A DNA stretch of 64,000 bases from contig NZ_JABBXF010000035.1 in assembly GCF_013030945.1 (NCBI RefSeq), positions 62,001-126,000 on the forward strand. Reading direction: 5' to 3'. Below, piece after piece: positions 54,524 to 62,485 of this stretch; within the stretch, counting starts at the first letter, position 1; each line of letters begins with the position of its first letter. The position numbers and the translations under genes were made by a program. Origin of the DNA: Streptomyces morookaense. GTDB taxonomy: Bacteria > Actinomycetota > Actinomycetes > Streptomycetales > Streptomycetaceae. The notes beneath the pieces were generated by a model. It ran no database searches, was not told the DNA's origin, and saw only the letters and a list, made by a program, of their open reading frames with translations.

Positions 54524-55279
54524 TCACGGCACGAGCCCCGCCCGCCGGGCGACCCGCACCGTCGACACCCGGTTGTCGGTCCCCAACTTCCGGTACACCT
54601 TCTCCAGATGCCGATTCACCGTATGCGGCGAAATCCCCAGCCGCCGCGCCATCGCCCCCGTCGTCAGCCCCTCCGACAGCAGCCCCAGCACGGTCAGTTC
54701 GCGCGGCGTCAGGCCATGCCCCGCCGGCACGGCGCCCGGCAGGGACCCCCCGCGCAGGCGGCGCAGTTCCCTGACATGGTTGGCGACGCCGACCAGGAGC
54801 GGCTGCAGCCGGGCGGCCAGGGCCAGTTCGCGTGCCGTGAAGTCCGCGTCGCGGCCCAGCACGATGTTGCGCAGGATGCCGCGCTCCCCGGGCAGCGGCA
54901 GGCCCATCTGATAGGCGGCGCCGAAGTCGCGGCGCGCCTCGCTGTACCACTCCGTGTGCCGCCAACGGGCGCAGATCTCACTGACGTTGACCGGGGGCCG
55001 GAGCTCCAGCGGGCTCGTGTAGAAGAACAGCGGGTGACGCTGCCGGATCCGCCGCTGCACGAGGTCGCCGACGTGCGCGCTGAGCCGCTCGGGCGCCCAG
55101 CCCTCCGCCTGCCCGGTGCCGTCGGCGACATTGCCCGCCGTGTACGTCGCCGAGTGACAGTCGAACGCCTCCAGCAGGTGGGCGGTGATCAGGTGCCAGG
55201 AGGTGTCGGTGTCGCCGTTCTCCAGGACGGCCACGGCGAGGTCGAGTATCCGCTCGTAGTCCCGCGCTTCCAGCTGCAC
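54524..55279 (-). CDS. LuxR-family transcriptional regulator
   Basis: The 251-residue protein has a C-terminal LuxR helix-turn-helix (about 190-250; GLTPRELTVLGLLSEGLTTG and ISPHTVNRHLEKVYRKL). The N-terminal 170 residues look like a GAF/autoinducer-type sensing domain but have no clear ligand motif. GTG start. It lies nine bases after rsmE on the same strand, so it may ride on the hrcA-dnaJ-rsmE transcript. Confidence 0.85.
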   Translation of the reverse strand: MQLEARDYERILDLAVAVLENGDTDTSWHLITAHLLEAFDCHSATYTAGNVADGTGQAEGWAPERLSAHVGDLVQRRIRQRHPLFFYTSPLELRPPVNVSEICARWRHTEWYSEARRDFGAAYQMGLPLPGERGILRNIVLGRDADFTARELALAARLQPLLVGVANHVRELRRLRGGSLPGAVPAGHGLTPRELTVLGLLSEGLTTGAMARRLGISPHTVNRHLEKVYRKLGTDNRVSTVRVARRAGLVP

Positions 55280-55288
55280 ACGCGTCCC

Positions 55289-56038
55289 CTAGCTCCAGCG
55301 CCCCGTCCGCCCCAGCAGCAGGGCCGCCGCGGCCGTGCCCGCCGTGGACGTGCGCAGCACGCTCGGGCCCAGCCGGTACGGGTGGGCGCCCGCCTCGGCG
55401 AAGGCGGCGAGCTCCTCCGGGGAGACGCCGCCCTCGGGGCCGACGACCAGCACGATGCTGCCGGTCTCCGGGAGTTCGGCGGTGGCCAGCGGGGTGCTGC
55501 CCTCCTCGTGCAGGACGGCCGCGAAATCGGCCTCCGACAGCAGCGTCGCGACCTGCTTGGTCGTCATCTGCCCGGCCACCGTGGGGAAGCGCAGGCGGCG
55601 CGACTGCTTGCCCGCCTCGCGGGCCGTCGAGCGCCACTTGCCGAGCGACTTCGCGGCGCGCTCGCCCTTCCACTGCGTGACGCAACGCGCCGCGGCCCAG
55701 GGCACGATGGCGTCGACGCCGGTCTCCGTCATGGTCTCGACGGCGAGTTCACCGCGGTCGCCCTTGGGCAGGGCCTGGACGACGGTGATCGACGGCCGCG
55801 GCAGCGGCTCGGAACGCACCGAGGTGACGGCCACATCGAGGTGGTCCTTGCCCTCGACGGCCGCGACGGTGCCGTGCACGCCCGTGCCCGCGCCGTCCGT
55901 CAGGACGATCTCCTCGCCCACCCGCAGCCGGCGCACGGAGACCGCATGCCGGCCCTCGGGGCCGTCGAGCGGGAAGACCGTACCGGGGAAGACACCCGTG
56001 AGGGCGTCCTCCTCGACCAGAAAGACCGGCGCTGTCAT
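55289..56038 (-). CDS. rsmE: 16S rRNA (uracil-1498 N3) methyltransferase
   Basis: The 249-residue SPOUT enzyme has the N-terminal PUA-like domain (GRHAVSVRRLRVGEEIVLTD) and the C-terminal knotted SAM site (IVLVVGPEGGVSPEELAAF, RLGPSVLRTSTAGTAA). It methylates U1498 of the small-subunit rRNA. It lies four bases after the nitronate monooxygenase. Confidence 0.95.
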   Translation of the reverse strand: MTAPVFLVEEDALTGVFPGTVFPLDGPEGRHAVSVRRLRVGEEIVLTDGAGTGVHGTVAAVEGKDHLDVAVTSVRSEPLPRPSITVVQALPKGDRGELAVETMTETGVDAIVPWAAARCVTQWKGERAAKSLGKWRSTAREAGKQSRRLRFPTVAGQMTTKQVATLLSEADFAAVLHEEGSTPLATAELPETGSIVLVVGPEGGVSPEELAAFAEAGAHPYRLGPSVLRTSTAGTAAAALLLGRTGRWS

Positions 56039-56042
56039 CGTT

Positions 56043-57116
56043 CTACTTGCTCCCTCGGTTCAACGGCGCGCCTGCCGCGCCGAGTTCGGCGGCCAGCAGC
56101 TCCACGAGCTCCGCCGCCGGAAGTTCACGGGCCAGCCGGTGCCCCTGGCCCGCCCACAGACCGAGGGCCTGCGGGTCGCCGGCCTCGGCGGCCGCCCTGC
56201 GCAGCGGGGCGGTCAGGAAGTGCACCTGCGGGTAGGCGGCCGGGGCGTACGGGCCGTGCTCCCGCACGAACCTGTTCACCAGGCCGCGGGCCGGGCGCCC
56301 GGAGAAGGCCCGGGTGAGCTCGGTGCGGACGAACAGCGGGTCGGTGAGGGCCTGTTTGTGCAGCGGGTGCGCACCGGACTCGGGGCAGGCGAGGAAGGCC
56401 GTGCCGAGCTGGGCGGCGCAGGCGCCCGCGGTGAGGACGGCGGCGATGTCGGCGCCGCGCATCAGCCCGCCCGCGGCGATCACCGGGATCCGTACCGTCT
56501 CGCGCAGCTGCGCCAGCAGGGACAGCAGACCGATGCCCGCGCCGGCCCCGTCCGCATGCGGGTCGTCGTGGTGGGTGCCCTGGTGGCCGCCGGCCTCGAC
56601 GCCCTGGGCGCACACGGCGTCCGCACCGGCCTGCTGTGCCGCCTCCGCCTCGGCGGGCGAGGTCACGGTGACGACGGTGCGGGTGCCGGCCGCGGCCAGG
56701 GCCGCGAGGGCCTCGGGGGACGGGCAGCCGAAGGTGAAGGAGACGACCGGGACGGGGTCGTCGAGGAGGATGGCCAGCTTGGCCTCGTACGCGTCGTCGG
56801 CGTCCCGGTCCCACTCGCCGAGCGGGGTGTCGTACCAGGTGGCCTCGGCGGCCAGCTGCTCGGCGTAGACCTCGACCGCGGCCGGGTCGGCGGCGGGGGG
56901 CTGCGGCAGGAACAGGTTGACGCCGAAGGGGCGGGAGGTGAGCGCGCGGAGCTGCTTGATCTCCTCGTACATGGCGGCCGGGGTCTTGTACCCGGCGGCC
57001 AGGAAACCGAGGCCGCCGGCCCCGGAGACGGCGGCGGCCAGCGCAGGGCGGCTCGCGCCACCGGCCATGGGGGCCTGCACGACGGGGTGCAGGAACAGGT
57101 CGCTCAGGGGAGCCAT
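56043..57116 (-). CDS. Nitronate monooxygenase family flavoprotein
   Basis: The 357-residue TIM-barrel FMN enzyme begins with FLHPVVQAPMAGGASRPAL, followed by SGAGGLGFLAAGYKTP and the catalytic-loop QGVEAGGHQGTHHD, then AAGGLMRGADIAAVLTAGA. Family members oxidise propionate-3-nitronate and related toxic nitronates. The GHQG His is the class hallmark. Inserted in the dnaJ-rsmE block, with 75 bases to dnaJ and four to rsmE. Confidence 0.9.
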   Translation of the reverse strand: MAPLSDLFLHPVVQAPMAGGASRPALAAAVSGAGGLGFLAAGYKTPAAMYEEIKQLRALTSRPFGVNLFLPQPPAADPAAVEVYAEQLAAEATWYDTPLGEWDRDADDAYEAKLAILLDDPVPVVSFTFGCPSPEALAALAAAGTRTVVTVTSPAEAEAAQQAGADAVCAQGVEAGGHQGTHHDDPHADGAGAGIGLLSLLAQLRETVRIPVIAAGGLMRGADIAAVLTAGACAAQLGTAFLACPESGAHPLHKQALTDPLFVRTELTRAFSGRPARGLVNRFVREHGPYAPAAYPQVHFLTAPLRRAAAEAGDPQALGLWAGQGHRLARELPAAELVELLAAELGAAGAPLNRGSK

Positions 57117-57191
57117 GCCGACATCGTTGCACAGGCTCCCGATCGCCGGACGGGCCGGATTCTGCCCGTCCGCCCGGCGACCGGGAACGGC

Positions 57192-58328
57192 CTAGCGGCC
57201 GTTGAACGCATCCTTCAGCCGCGAGAACAGCCCCTGCTGGCCCGGCTTGAACTCGCCCATCGGGCGCTCCTCGCCGCGCAGCTTCGCCAGCTGCCGCAGC
57301 AGGTCCTCCTGCTGCGGGTCCAGCTTCGAGGGCGTCTGGACCTCGACGTGCACGACCAGGTCGCCCCGGCCGCCGCCGCGCAGGTGCGTGACGCCGCGCT
57401 GGTGCAGCGGGATCGACTGGCCGGACTGGGTACCGGGCCGGATGTCGATCTCCTCGACGCCGTCCAGCGTCTCCAGCGGCACCTTGGTGCCGAGCGCCGC
57501 CGCCGTCATCGGGATGGTGACCGTGCAGTGCAGGTCGTCGCCGCGGCGCTGGAACACCGCGTGCGGCTTCTCGTGGATCTCCACGTAGAGGTCGCCCGCC
57601 GGACCGCCGCCCGGGCCGACCTCGCCCTCGCCCGCGAGCTGGATACGGGTGCCGTTGTCCACACCGGCCGGGATCTTGACCGTGAGCGTGCGGCGCGACC
57701 GCACGCGGCCGTCGCCCGCGCACTCCGGGCAGGGCGTGGGGACGACCGTCCCGAAGCCCTGGCACTGGGGGCAGGGGCGGGAGGTCATGACCTGGCCCAG
57801 GAAGGACCGCGTGACCTGGGAGACCTCGCCGCGGCCGCGGCACATGTCACAGGTCTGGGCGGACGTGCCGGGGGCCGCGCCCTCGCCGCTGCACGTGGTG
57901 CAGACGACGGCCGTGTCGACCTGGATCTCCTTGGTCGTGCCGAAGGCGGCCTCGTTGAGGTCGACCTCGATACGGATCATGGCGTCCTGGCCGCGCCGCG
58001 TCCGCGAGCGGGGCCCGCGCTGCGACGCCTGGCCGAAGAAGGCGTCCATGATGTCCGAGAAATTGCCGAAACCGGCGCCGAAGCCGCCGGCCGCACCCGC
58101 ACCGCCCGAGGAGGACAGCGGGTCCCCGCCGAGGTCGTAGACCTGCTTCTTCTGCGGGTCCGACAGCACCTCGTAGGCGGCGTTGATCTCCTTGAACCGC
58201 TCCTGCGTCTTCGGGTCCGGATTGACGTCCGGATGCAGCTCGCGCGCGAGGCGGCGGAAGGCCTTCTTGATCTCGTCCGGCGAGGCGTCGCGGCGGACGC
58301 CCAGGACCGCGTAGTAGTCCGTGGCCAC
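57192..58328 (-). CDS. dnaJ: Chaperone DnaJ (second-copy type, hrcA-linked)
   Basis: The 378-residue co-chaperone has a J domain (residues 1-70) with LARELHPDVNPD, a Gly/Phe-rich linker (GGAGAAGGFGAGFGNF), four CxxCxGxG zinc repeats (CTTCSGEG, CDMCRGRG, CPQCQGFG, CPECAGDG) and the C-terminal substrate domains. It stimulates DnaK. The GTG start follows the hrcA TAA stop with no base between, so the two are translationally coupled. HrcA linkage rather than dnaK linkage marks it as the DnaJ2 type. Confidence 0.95.
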   Translation of the reverse strand: MATDYYAVLGVRRDASPDEIKKAFRRLARELHPDVNPDPKTQERFKEINAAYEVLSDPQKKQVYDLGGDPLSSSGGAGAAGGFGAGFGNFSDIMDAFFGQASQRGPRSRTRRGQDAMIRIEVDLNEAAFGTTKEIQVDTAVVCTTCSGEGAAPGTSAQTCDMCRGRGEVSQVTRSFLGQVMTSRPCPQCQGFGTVVPTPCPECAGDGRVRSRRTLTVKIPAGVDNGTRIQLAGEGEVGPGGGPAGDLYVEIHEKPHAVFQRRGDDLHCTVTIPMTAAALGTKVPLETLDGVEEIDIRPGTQSGQSIPLHQRGVTHLRGGGRGDLVVHVEVQTPSKLDPQQEDLLRQLAKLRGEERPMGEFKPGQQGLFSRLKDAFNGR

Positions 58329-59345
58329 TTACGACTCCGCCAGGATCTGTCCGACGTAACGTGCCACTGCGCGTACCGCTCCCATCGTTCCGGGGTAGTC
58401 CATGCGGGTCGGTCCGACCACGCCGAGTTTGGCGACTGCCTCGTCGCCCGAACCGTAGCCGACGGCGACCACCGATGTGGAGTTCAGCCCCTCGTGGGCA
58501 TTCTCATGACCGATGCGCACGGTCATCCGCGAGTCCTTGGCCTCGCCGAGCAGCTTGAGCAGGACGACCTGCTCCTCCAACGCCTCCAGCACGGGCCGGA
58601 TCGTCAGCGGGAAGTCATGACCGAAACGAGTGAGATTGGCGGTGCCGCCGATCATCAGCCGTTCCTCGGTCTCCTCGACGAGGGTCTCCAGCAGGGTCGC
58701 GAGCACCGTGGAAACGGTTCCGCGGTCGTCCTGCTCGAAGGACTCGGGGAGGTCCTGCACCAGCGACGGCACATCGGTGAACCGCCGCCCCACGACCCGG
58801 CTGTTGAGCCGCGCCCGCAGATCCGCCAGCGAGGTCTCGCCGAACGGCGCAGGGCAGTCGACCATGCGCTGCTCGACGCGCCCGGTGTCCGTGATGAGCA
58901 CGAGCATGATGCGGGCGGGAGCGAGCGAGAGCAGCTCCACGTGCCGCACGGTCGAACGGGTCAGCGAGGGGTACTGCACCACCGCGACCTGCCGGGTCAG
59001 CTGCGCCAGCAGCCGCACCGTGCGGGCCACGACGTCGTCGAGATCGACGGCGCCGTCCAGGAAGTTCTGGATGGCGCGCCGCTCGGCCGCCGACAGGGGC
59101 TTGACGCCCGCGAGCTTGTCGACGAAGAGGCGGTAGCCCTTGTCGGTGGGGATCCGGCCGGCGCTGGTGTGGGGCTGGGCGATGAAGCCCTCGTCCTCCA
59201 GGGCGGCCATGTCGTTGCGCACGGTGGCCGGGGAGACCCCCAGCCGGTGGCGCTCGGTGAGGGCCTTGGAGCCCACGGGCTCCTCGGTGCCCACATAGTC
59301 CTGGACGATGGCGCGCAGCACCTCAAGCCTTCGTTCGCTCAGCAC
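58329..59345 (-). CDS. hrcA: Heat-inducible transcription repressor HrcA
   Basis: The 338-residue repressor has the N-terminal winged helix (SERRLEVLRAIVQDYVGTE, VSPATVRNDMAALEDEGF) and the HrcA dimer/GAF-like domain. The GTG at 59345 is chosen because CTGGAGGTG lies seven bases upstream; the GTG at 59354 is within that site. It binds CIRCE elements, one of which is present about 80 bases upstream (59424-59450), so it represses itself with dnaJ. Confidence 0.95.
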   Translation of the reverse strand: MLSERRLEVLRAIVQDYVGTEEPVGSKALTERHRLGVSPATVRNDMAALEDEGFIAQPHTSAGRIPTDKGYRLFVDKLAGVKPLSAAERRAIQNFLDGAVDLDDVVARTVRLLAQLTRQVAVVQYPSLTRSTVRHVELLSLAPARIMLVLITDTGRVEQRMVDCPAPFGETSLADLRARLNSRVVGRRFTDVPSLVQDLPESFEQDDRGTVSTVLATLLETLVEETEERLMIGGTANLTRFGHDFPLTIRPVLEALEEQVVLLKLLGEAKDSRMTVRIGHENAHEGLNSTSVVAVGYGSGDEAVAKLGVVGPTRMDYPGTMGAVRAVARYVGQILAES

Positions 59346-59423
59346 CGCGCGCACCTCCAGTCAGTGGTCCAGCCGTCTTGCGGGTTCTGCGGGGAACACG
59401 GGGGGCTCGTGGAGCCCGTTCCC

Positions 59424-59450
59424 TTGGCACTCCATGGTCACGAGTGCCAG
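59424..59450 (-). promoter_or_regulatory. CIRCE element upstream of hrcA-dnaJ
   Basis: TTGGCACTC-N9-GAGTGCCAG matches the CIRCE consensus TTAGCACTC-N9-GAGTGCTAA at 15 of 18 arm positions, with the correct 9-base spacer. It lies 79 bases before the hrcA start. Confidence 0.85.
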
Positions 59451-59557
59451 ATCCCTTCAGCCAGTGTACGGCCGGGCACCACGGCCGGGGCAAGGGCAGT
59501 CCCCGCCGCGCACCCGCAGGCCGGGCAACCGTACCGCGCTGCGGCTACCGTCGCCGC

Positions 59558-60310
59558 ATGGGAACCCGAGGGGAAACGAGCGCCGCGGAGGCGCACTGGG
59601 AACGGCTCGCGCCGGGCGTCGCCCGCCGCAGAATGCCGGGCTGGGACGAGACGATCGGGGCGATCGCGGGCCGTACGGGCGTGCTCGTCGTCGACACCGG
59701 GGCCACCGTGCGCGCGGGGGCGGAGATCCGGCAGGAGGTGACGGAACTCTTCGGCCTGCCCGTGACGCACATCGCGCTCACGCATCCGCATTTCGATCAT
59801 GTGCTGGGCACGGCGGCGTTCCCGGACGTGCAGGTGTACGGGGCCGTGGGCCTCGACGACCTGATGCTGCGCGAGCGGGACGCGATGCGGGACACCGCGG
59901 TGCGGCACGGGGTGGACCCGGCGGAGGCGGCCGAGGCCGCCGACCTGCTCGTCCTCCCCCACCACCCGGTCTCCGGCGACATCGCCCTCGACCTGGACGG
60001 CGACGGGGCCGGTCAGCAGGTCCTGCTGGCCAACGTCGGCCCCGGGCACACCGCCCACGACCTGGCCGTCCTGGCGGTCGGCCGGGACGGTGCCCCGGAC
60101 ATCGTCTTCTGCGGCGACCTGGTCGAGGAGTCGGGCGAGCCGCAGGCGGGCCGCGACGCCCTGCCGCACGCGTGGCCGGCGGCCCTGGACCGGCTGCTGG
60201 CGCTCGGCGGGGAGGACGCGCTCTACGTGCCCGGGCACGGGGCCGTGGTGGATGCGGGGTTCGTGCGGAGGCAACGTGACGAGCTGGCGGCGCGGTTCGG
60301 TGTCGCATGA
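59558..60310 (+). CDS. Metallo-beta-lactamase-fold hydrolase
   Basis: The 250-residue enzyme has the MBL zinc motif THPHFDHVLGTAAF, a further His in GPGHTAHDL, the bridging Asp in FCGDLVEE, and a final VPGHGAVVD. The family includes thioesterases, lactonases and persulfide dioxygenases; specificity is not readable. A TACCGT element ends 6 bases before the ATG with no ribosome-binding site, so it may be leaderless. It is divergent from hrcA, with the CIRCE element between them. Confidence 0.88.
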   Translation: MGTRGETSAAEAHWERLAPGVARRRMPGWDETIGAIAGRTGVLVVDTGATVRAGAEIRQEVTELFGLPVTHIALTHPHFDHVLGTAAFPDVQVYGAVGLDDLMLRERDAMRDTAVRHGVDPAEAAEAADLLVLPHHPVSGDIALDLDGDGAGQQVLLANVGPGHTAHDLAVLAVGRDGAPDIVFCGDLVEESGEPQAGRDALPHAWPAALDRLLALGGEDALYVPGHGAVVDAGFVRRQRDELAARFGVA

Positions 60311-60343
60311 GCGAGGCGGTGATCATGAACCACAATGGCCCGC

Positions 60344-61162
60344 ATGAAGCGCTACAGCCCTGATCTGACCCCGCCCTGGAAGCGGACGGCGCCCGCGCCG
60401 GAGGTGCCGGCCGAGCCGGACCTCGTTGTGGAAGAGGTCACAACGGGCTTCTGCGGGGCGGTGATCCGCTGCGAGAAGACGGCACAGGGCCGGACGGTGA
60501 CCCTGGAGGACCGGTTCGGGAAGCATCGCGTGTTCCCGATGGAACCGCGCGGCTTCCTGCTGGAGGGGCGGGTCGTGACGCTCGTGCCGCCGGCCCCCGC
60601 CGCCCCGCGCGGCCCGGCCCGCACCGCCTCCGGCTCGATCGCCGTCCCCAGCGCCCGGGCCCGGGTCGCCCGGGCGGGCCGCATCTACGTGGAGGGCCGG
60701 CACGACGCGGAACTCGTGGAACGGGTGTGGGGCGACGACCTGCGGATCGAGGGCGTGGTCGTCGAATACCTGGAGGGCATCGACGATCTCCCGTCCATCG
60801 TCCGGTCGTTCGCCCCGGGCCCGGACGCGCGCCTGGGTGTCCTGGTGGACCACCTGGTGCCGGGCACGAAGGAGTCCCGCATCGCGGCGGAGGTGACGGG
60901 GGACCACGTCCTGGTGGTGGGCCACCCGTACGTGGACGTGTGGGAGGCGGTGAAGCCGGCGTCGGTGGGCATCGCTGGGTGGCCGCGCGTACCGCGCGGG
61001 GAGGACTGGAAGACGGGCGTCTGCCGACAGCTGGGGTGGCCGGAGAACACGGGGGCCGCTTGGCAGCGGATCCTTGGCGCGGTGCGCAGTTACAAGGATC
61101 TGGAGCCGGAACTGTTGGGGCGGGTCGAGGAATTGATCGATTTCGTGACGGCGCCGGAGTAG
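60344..61162 (+). CDS. DUF3097-family protein with a TOPRIM-like core
   Basis: The 272-residue protein starts at ATG 60344 (MKRYSPDLTPPWKR, the usual family start; ATG 60335 is an alternative). Residues 25-85 form a beta-rich domain. From about 110 the sequence RIYVEGRHDAELVERVWGDD resembles the Glu-containing TOPRIM motif, and LGVLVDHLVPGTKES resembles the Asp-containing motif of RNase M5-like TOPRIM proteins, but the second Asp is missing. The family is actinobacterial and uncharacterised. It lies between the MBL gene (33 bases) and hemW (convergent). Confidence 0.85.
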   Translation: MKRYSPDLTPPWKRTAPAPEVPAEPDLVVEEVTTGFCGAVIRCEKTAQGRTVTLEDRFGKHRVFPMEPRGFLLEGRVVTLVPPAPAAPRGPARTASGSIAVPSARARVARAGRIYVEGRHDAELVERVWGDDLRIEGVVVEYLEGIDDLPSIVRSFAPGPDARLGVLVDHLVPGTKESRIAAEVTGDHVLVVGHPYVDVWEAVKPASVGIAGWPRVPRGEDWKTGVCRQLGWPENTGAAWQRILGAVRSYKDLEPELLGRVEELIDFVTAPE

Positions 61163-61172
61163 GCGCCCTGTT

Positions 61173-61217
61173 GGCGCCCCGTAAGGGGCGCCAGGTTACG
61201 GGGCGCCAGGGGCGCCC
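61173..61217. repeat. Core-only copies of the dispersed palindromic repeat
   Basis: GGCGCCCC-GTAA-GGGGCGCC is followed by TTACGGGGCGCC and a further GGCGCCC, so three alternating core arms lie between the convergent DUF3097 and hemW genes. Terminator function is inferred. Confidence 0.7.
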
Positions 61218-62449
61218 TAGTCCACCAGGTCCCGCACCACCGCGTCGGCCAGCAACCGCCCCCGCAGCGTGAGGACGGCACGCCCGGCCTCGTACGGGCC
61301 GGGCTCCAGCAGCCCGTCCGCCAAGGCCCTGCCCGCCGCCGCGAGGCCCGCCGGTCGCAGCAGCGACAGCGGGCACCCGTCCACCAGCCGCAGCTCCAGC
61401 AGGATCCGCTCCACCCGCCGGTCCTCCTCCGGCAGGACCTCGCGACCCGCCCCCGGGGAGCGGCCCTCGCTCAGGGCCTGCGCATATGCGCCGGGATGCT
61501 TGACGTTCCACCACCGCACCCCGCCCACGTGCGAGTGGGCACCCGGGCCCGCGCCCCACCAGTCCGCGCCGCGCCAGTACAGCTCGTTGTGCCGGCAGCG
61601 GCCGGCCTCGCTCGTGGCCCAGTTCGAGACCTCGTACCAGGCGAAGCCCGCCGCGGACAGCTTGTCCTCGGCGATCAGGTAGCGGTCGGCGTGCACGTCG
61701 TCGTCCGTCATCGGCACCTCGCCGCGCCGGATGCGGCGCGCGAGCTGGGTGCCCTCCTCGACGATCAGGGCGTAGGCCGAGACGTGGTCGGGGCCGGCGC
61801 CGACGACCGCGTCCAGGGAGGCCCGCCAGTCGTCGTCGCTCTCCCCCGGCGTGCCGTAGATCAGGTCGAGGTTGACGTGCTCGAAGCCCGCCGCGCGCGC
61901 CTCGGCCACGCATGCCTCGGGGCGGCCCGGCGTGTGCGTACGGTCGAGGACCTTGAGGACGTGCTGCCGGGCGCTCTGCATGCCGAAGGAGACCCGGTTG
62001 AAGCCGGCGGCCCGCAGCTCCTCCAGGTAGCGCGGGTCGACGGACTCCGGGTTGGCCTCCGTGGTGACCTCGGCACCGTCCGCCAGCCCGAACTCGTCGC
62101 GGATCGCGGCCAGCATCCGGCCGAGGTCGGCGGCGGGCAGCAGCGTGGGTGTGCCGCCGCCCACGAAGACCGTCTCGACCGGGCGCGGGTCGTCGCCCAG
62201 CACCTTCCGGGCCAGGCGGATCTCCTCGGCCAGCGTGTCCGCGTAGTTGTCGCGGGAGGCCAGGGCGCCGCCGGAGCCGCGCAGCTCGCTCGCGGTGTAG
62301 GTGTTGAAGTCGCAGTACCCGCAGCGCGTGGCGCAGTAGGGGACGTGCAGGTAGAACCCGAGCGGCCGCTGCCCGGCGCCGTCGAGGGCGTGGCGGGGCA
62401 GCGCCCCGTCCGCGGGCATGGGTTCGCCGTCAGGCAGTACGGAAGGCAT
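61217..62449 (-). CDS. hemW: HemW-type radical SAM protein (heme chaperone)
   Basis: The 410-residue protein has the radical SAM cluster motif CATRCGYCDF near residue 40, followed by VFVGGGTPTLLP and NPESVDPRYL, and the HemW domain at the C-terminus. HemW proteins resemble oxygen-independent coproporphyrinogen oxidase but act as heme-insertion chaperones; the two are distinguished here by the cysteine spacing CxxxCxxC without the fourth conserved Cys after Phe, as in HemW. The ATG at 62449 is favoured over the ATG at 62467. Confidence 0.9.
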   Translation of the reverse strand: MPSVLPDGEPMPADGALPRHALDGAGQRPLGFYLHVPYCATRCGYCDFNTYTASELRGSGGALASRDNYADTLAEEIRLARKVLGDDPRPVETVFVGGGTPTLLPAADLGRMLAAIRDEFGLADGAEVTTEANPESVDPRYLEELRAAGFNRVSFGMQSARQHVLKVLDRTHTPGRPEACVAEARAAGFEHVNLDLIYGTPGESDDDWRASLDAVVGAGPDHVSAYALIVEEGTQLARRIRRGEVPMTDDDVHADRYLIAEDKLSAAGFAWYEVSNWATSEAGRCRHNELYWRGADWWGAGPGAHSHVGGVRWWNVKHPGAYAQALSEGRSPGAGREVLPEEDRRVERILLELRLVDGCPLSLLRPAGLAAAGRALADGLLEPGPYEAGRAVLTLRGRLLADAVVRDLVD

Positions 62450-62485
62450 GCCCCCATTGTCCGGCATCCGGCGCCGGGCCCCTGC

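Noticed and set aside
48437..55279. Secondary-metabolite gene cluster
   Set aside because: Regulators of the SARP and LuxR type are present but no synthase, tailoring or resistance set is in the window.
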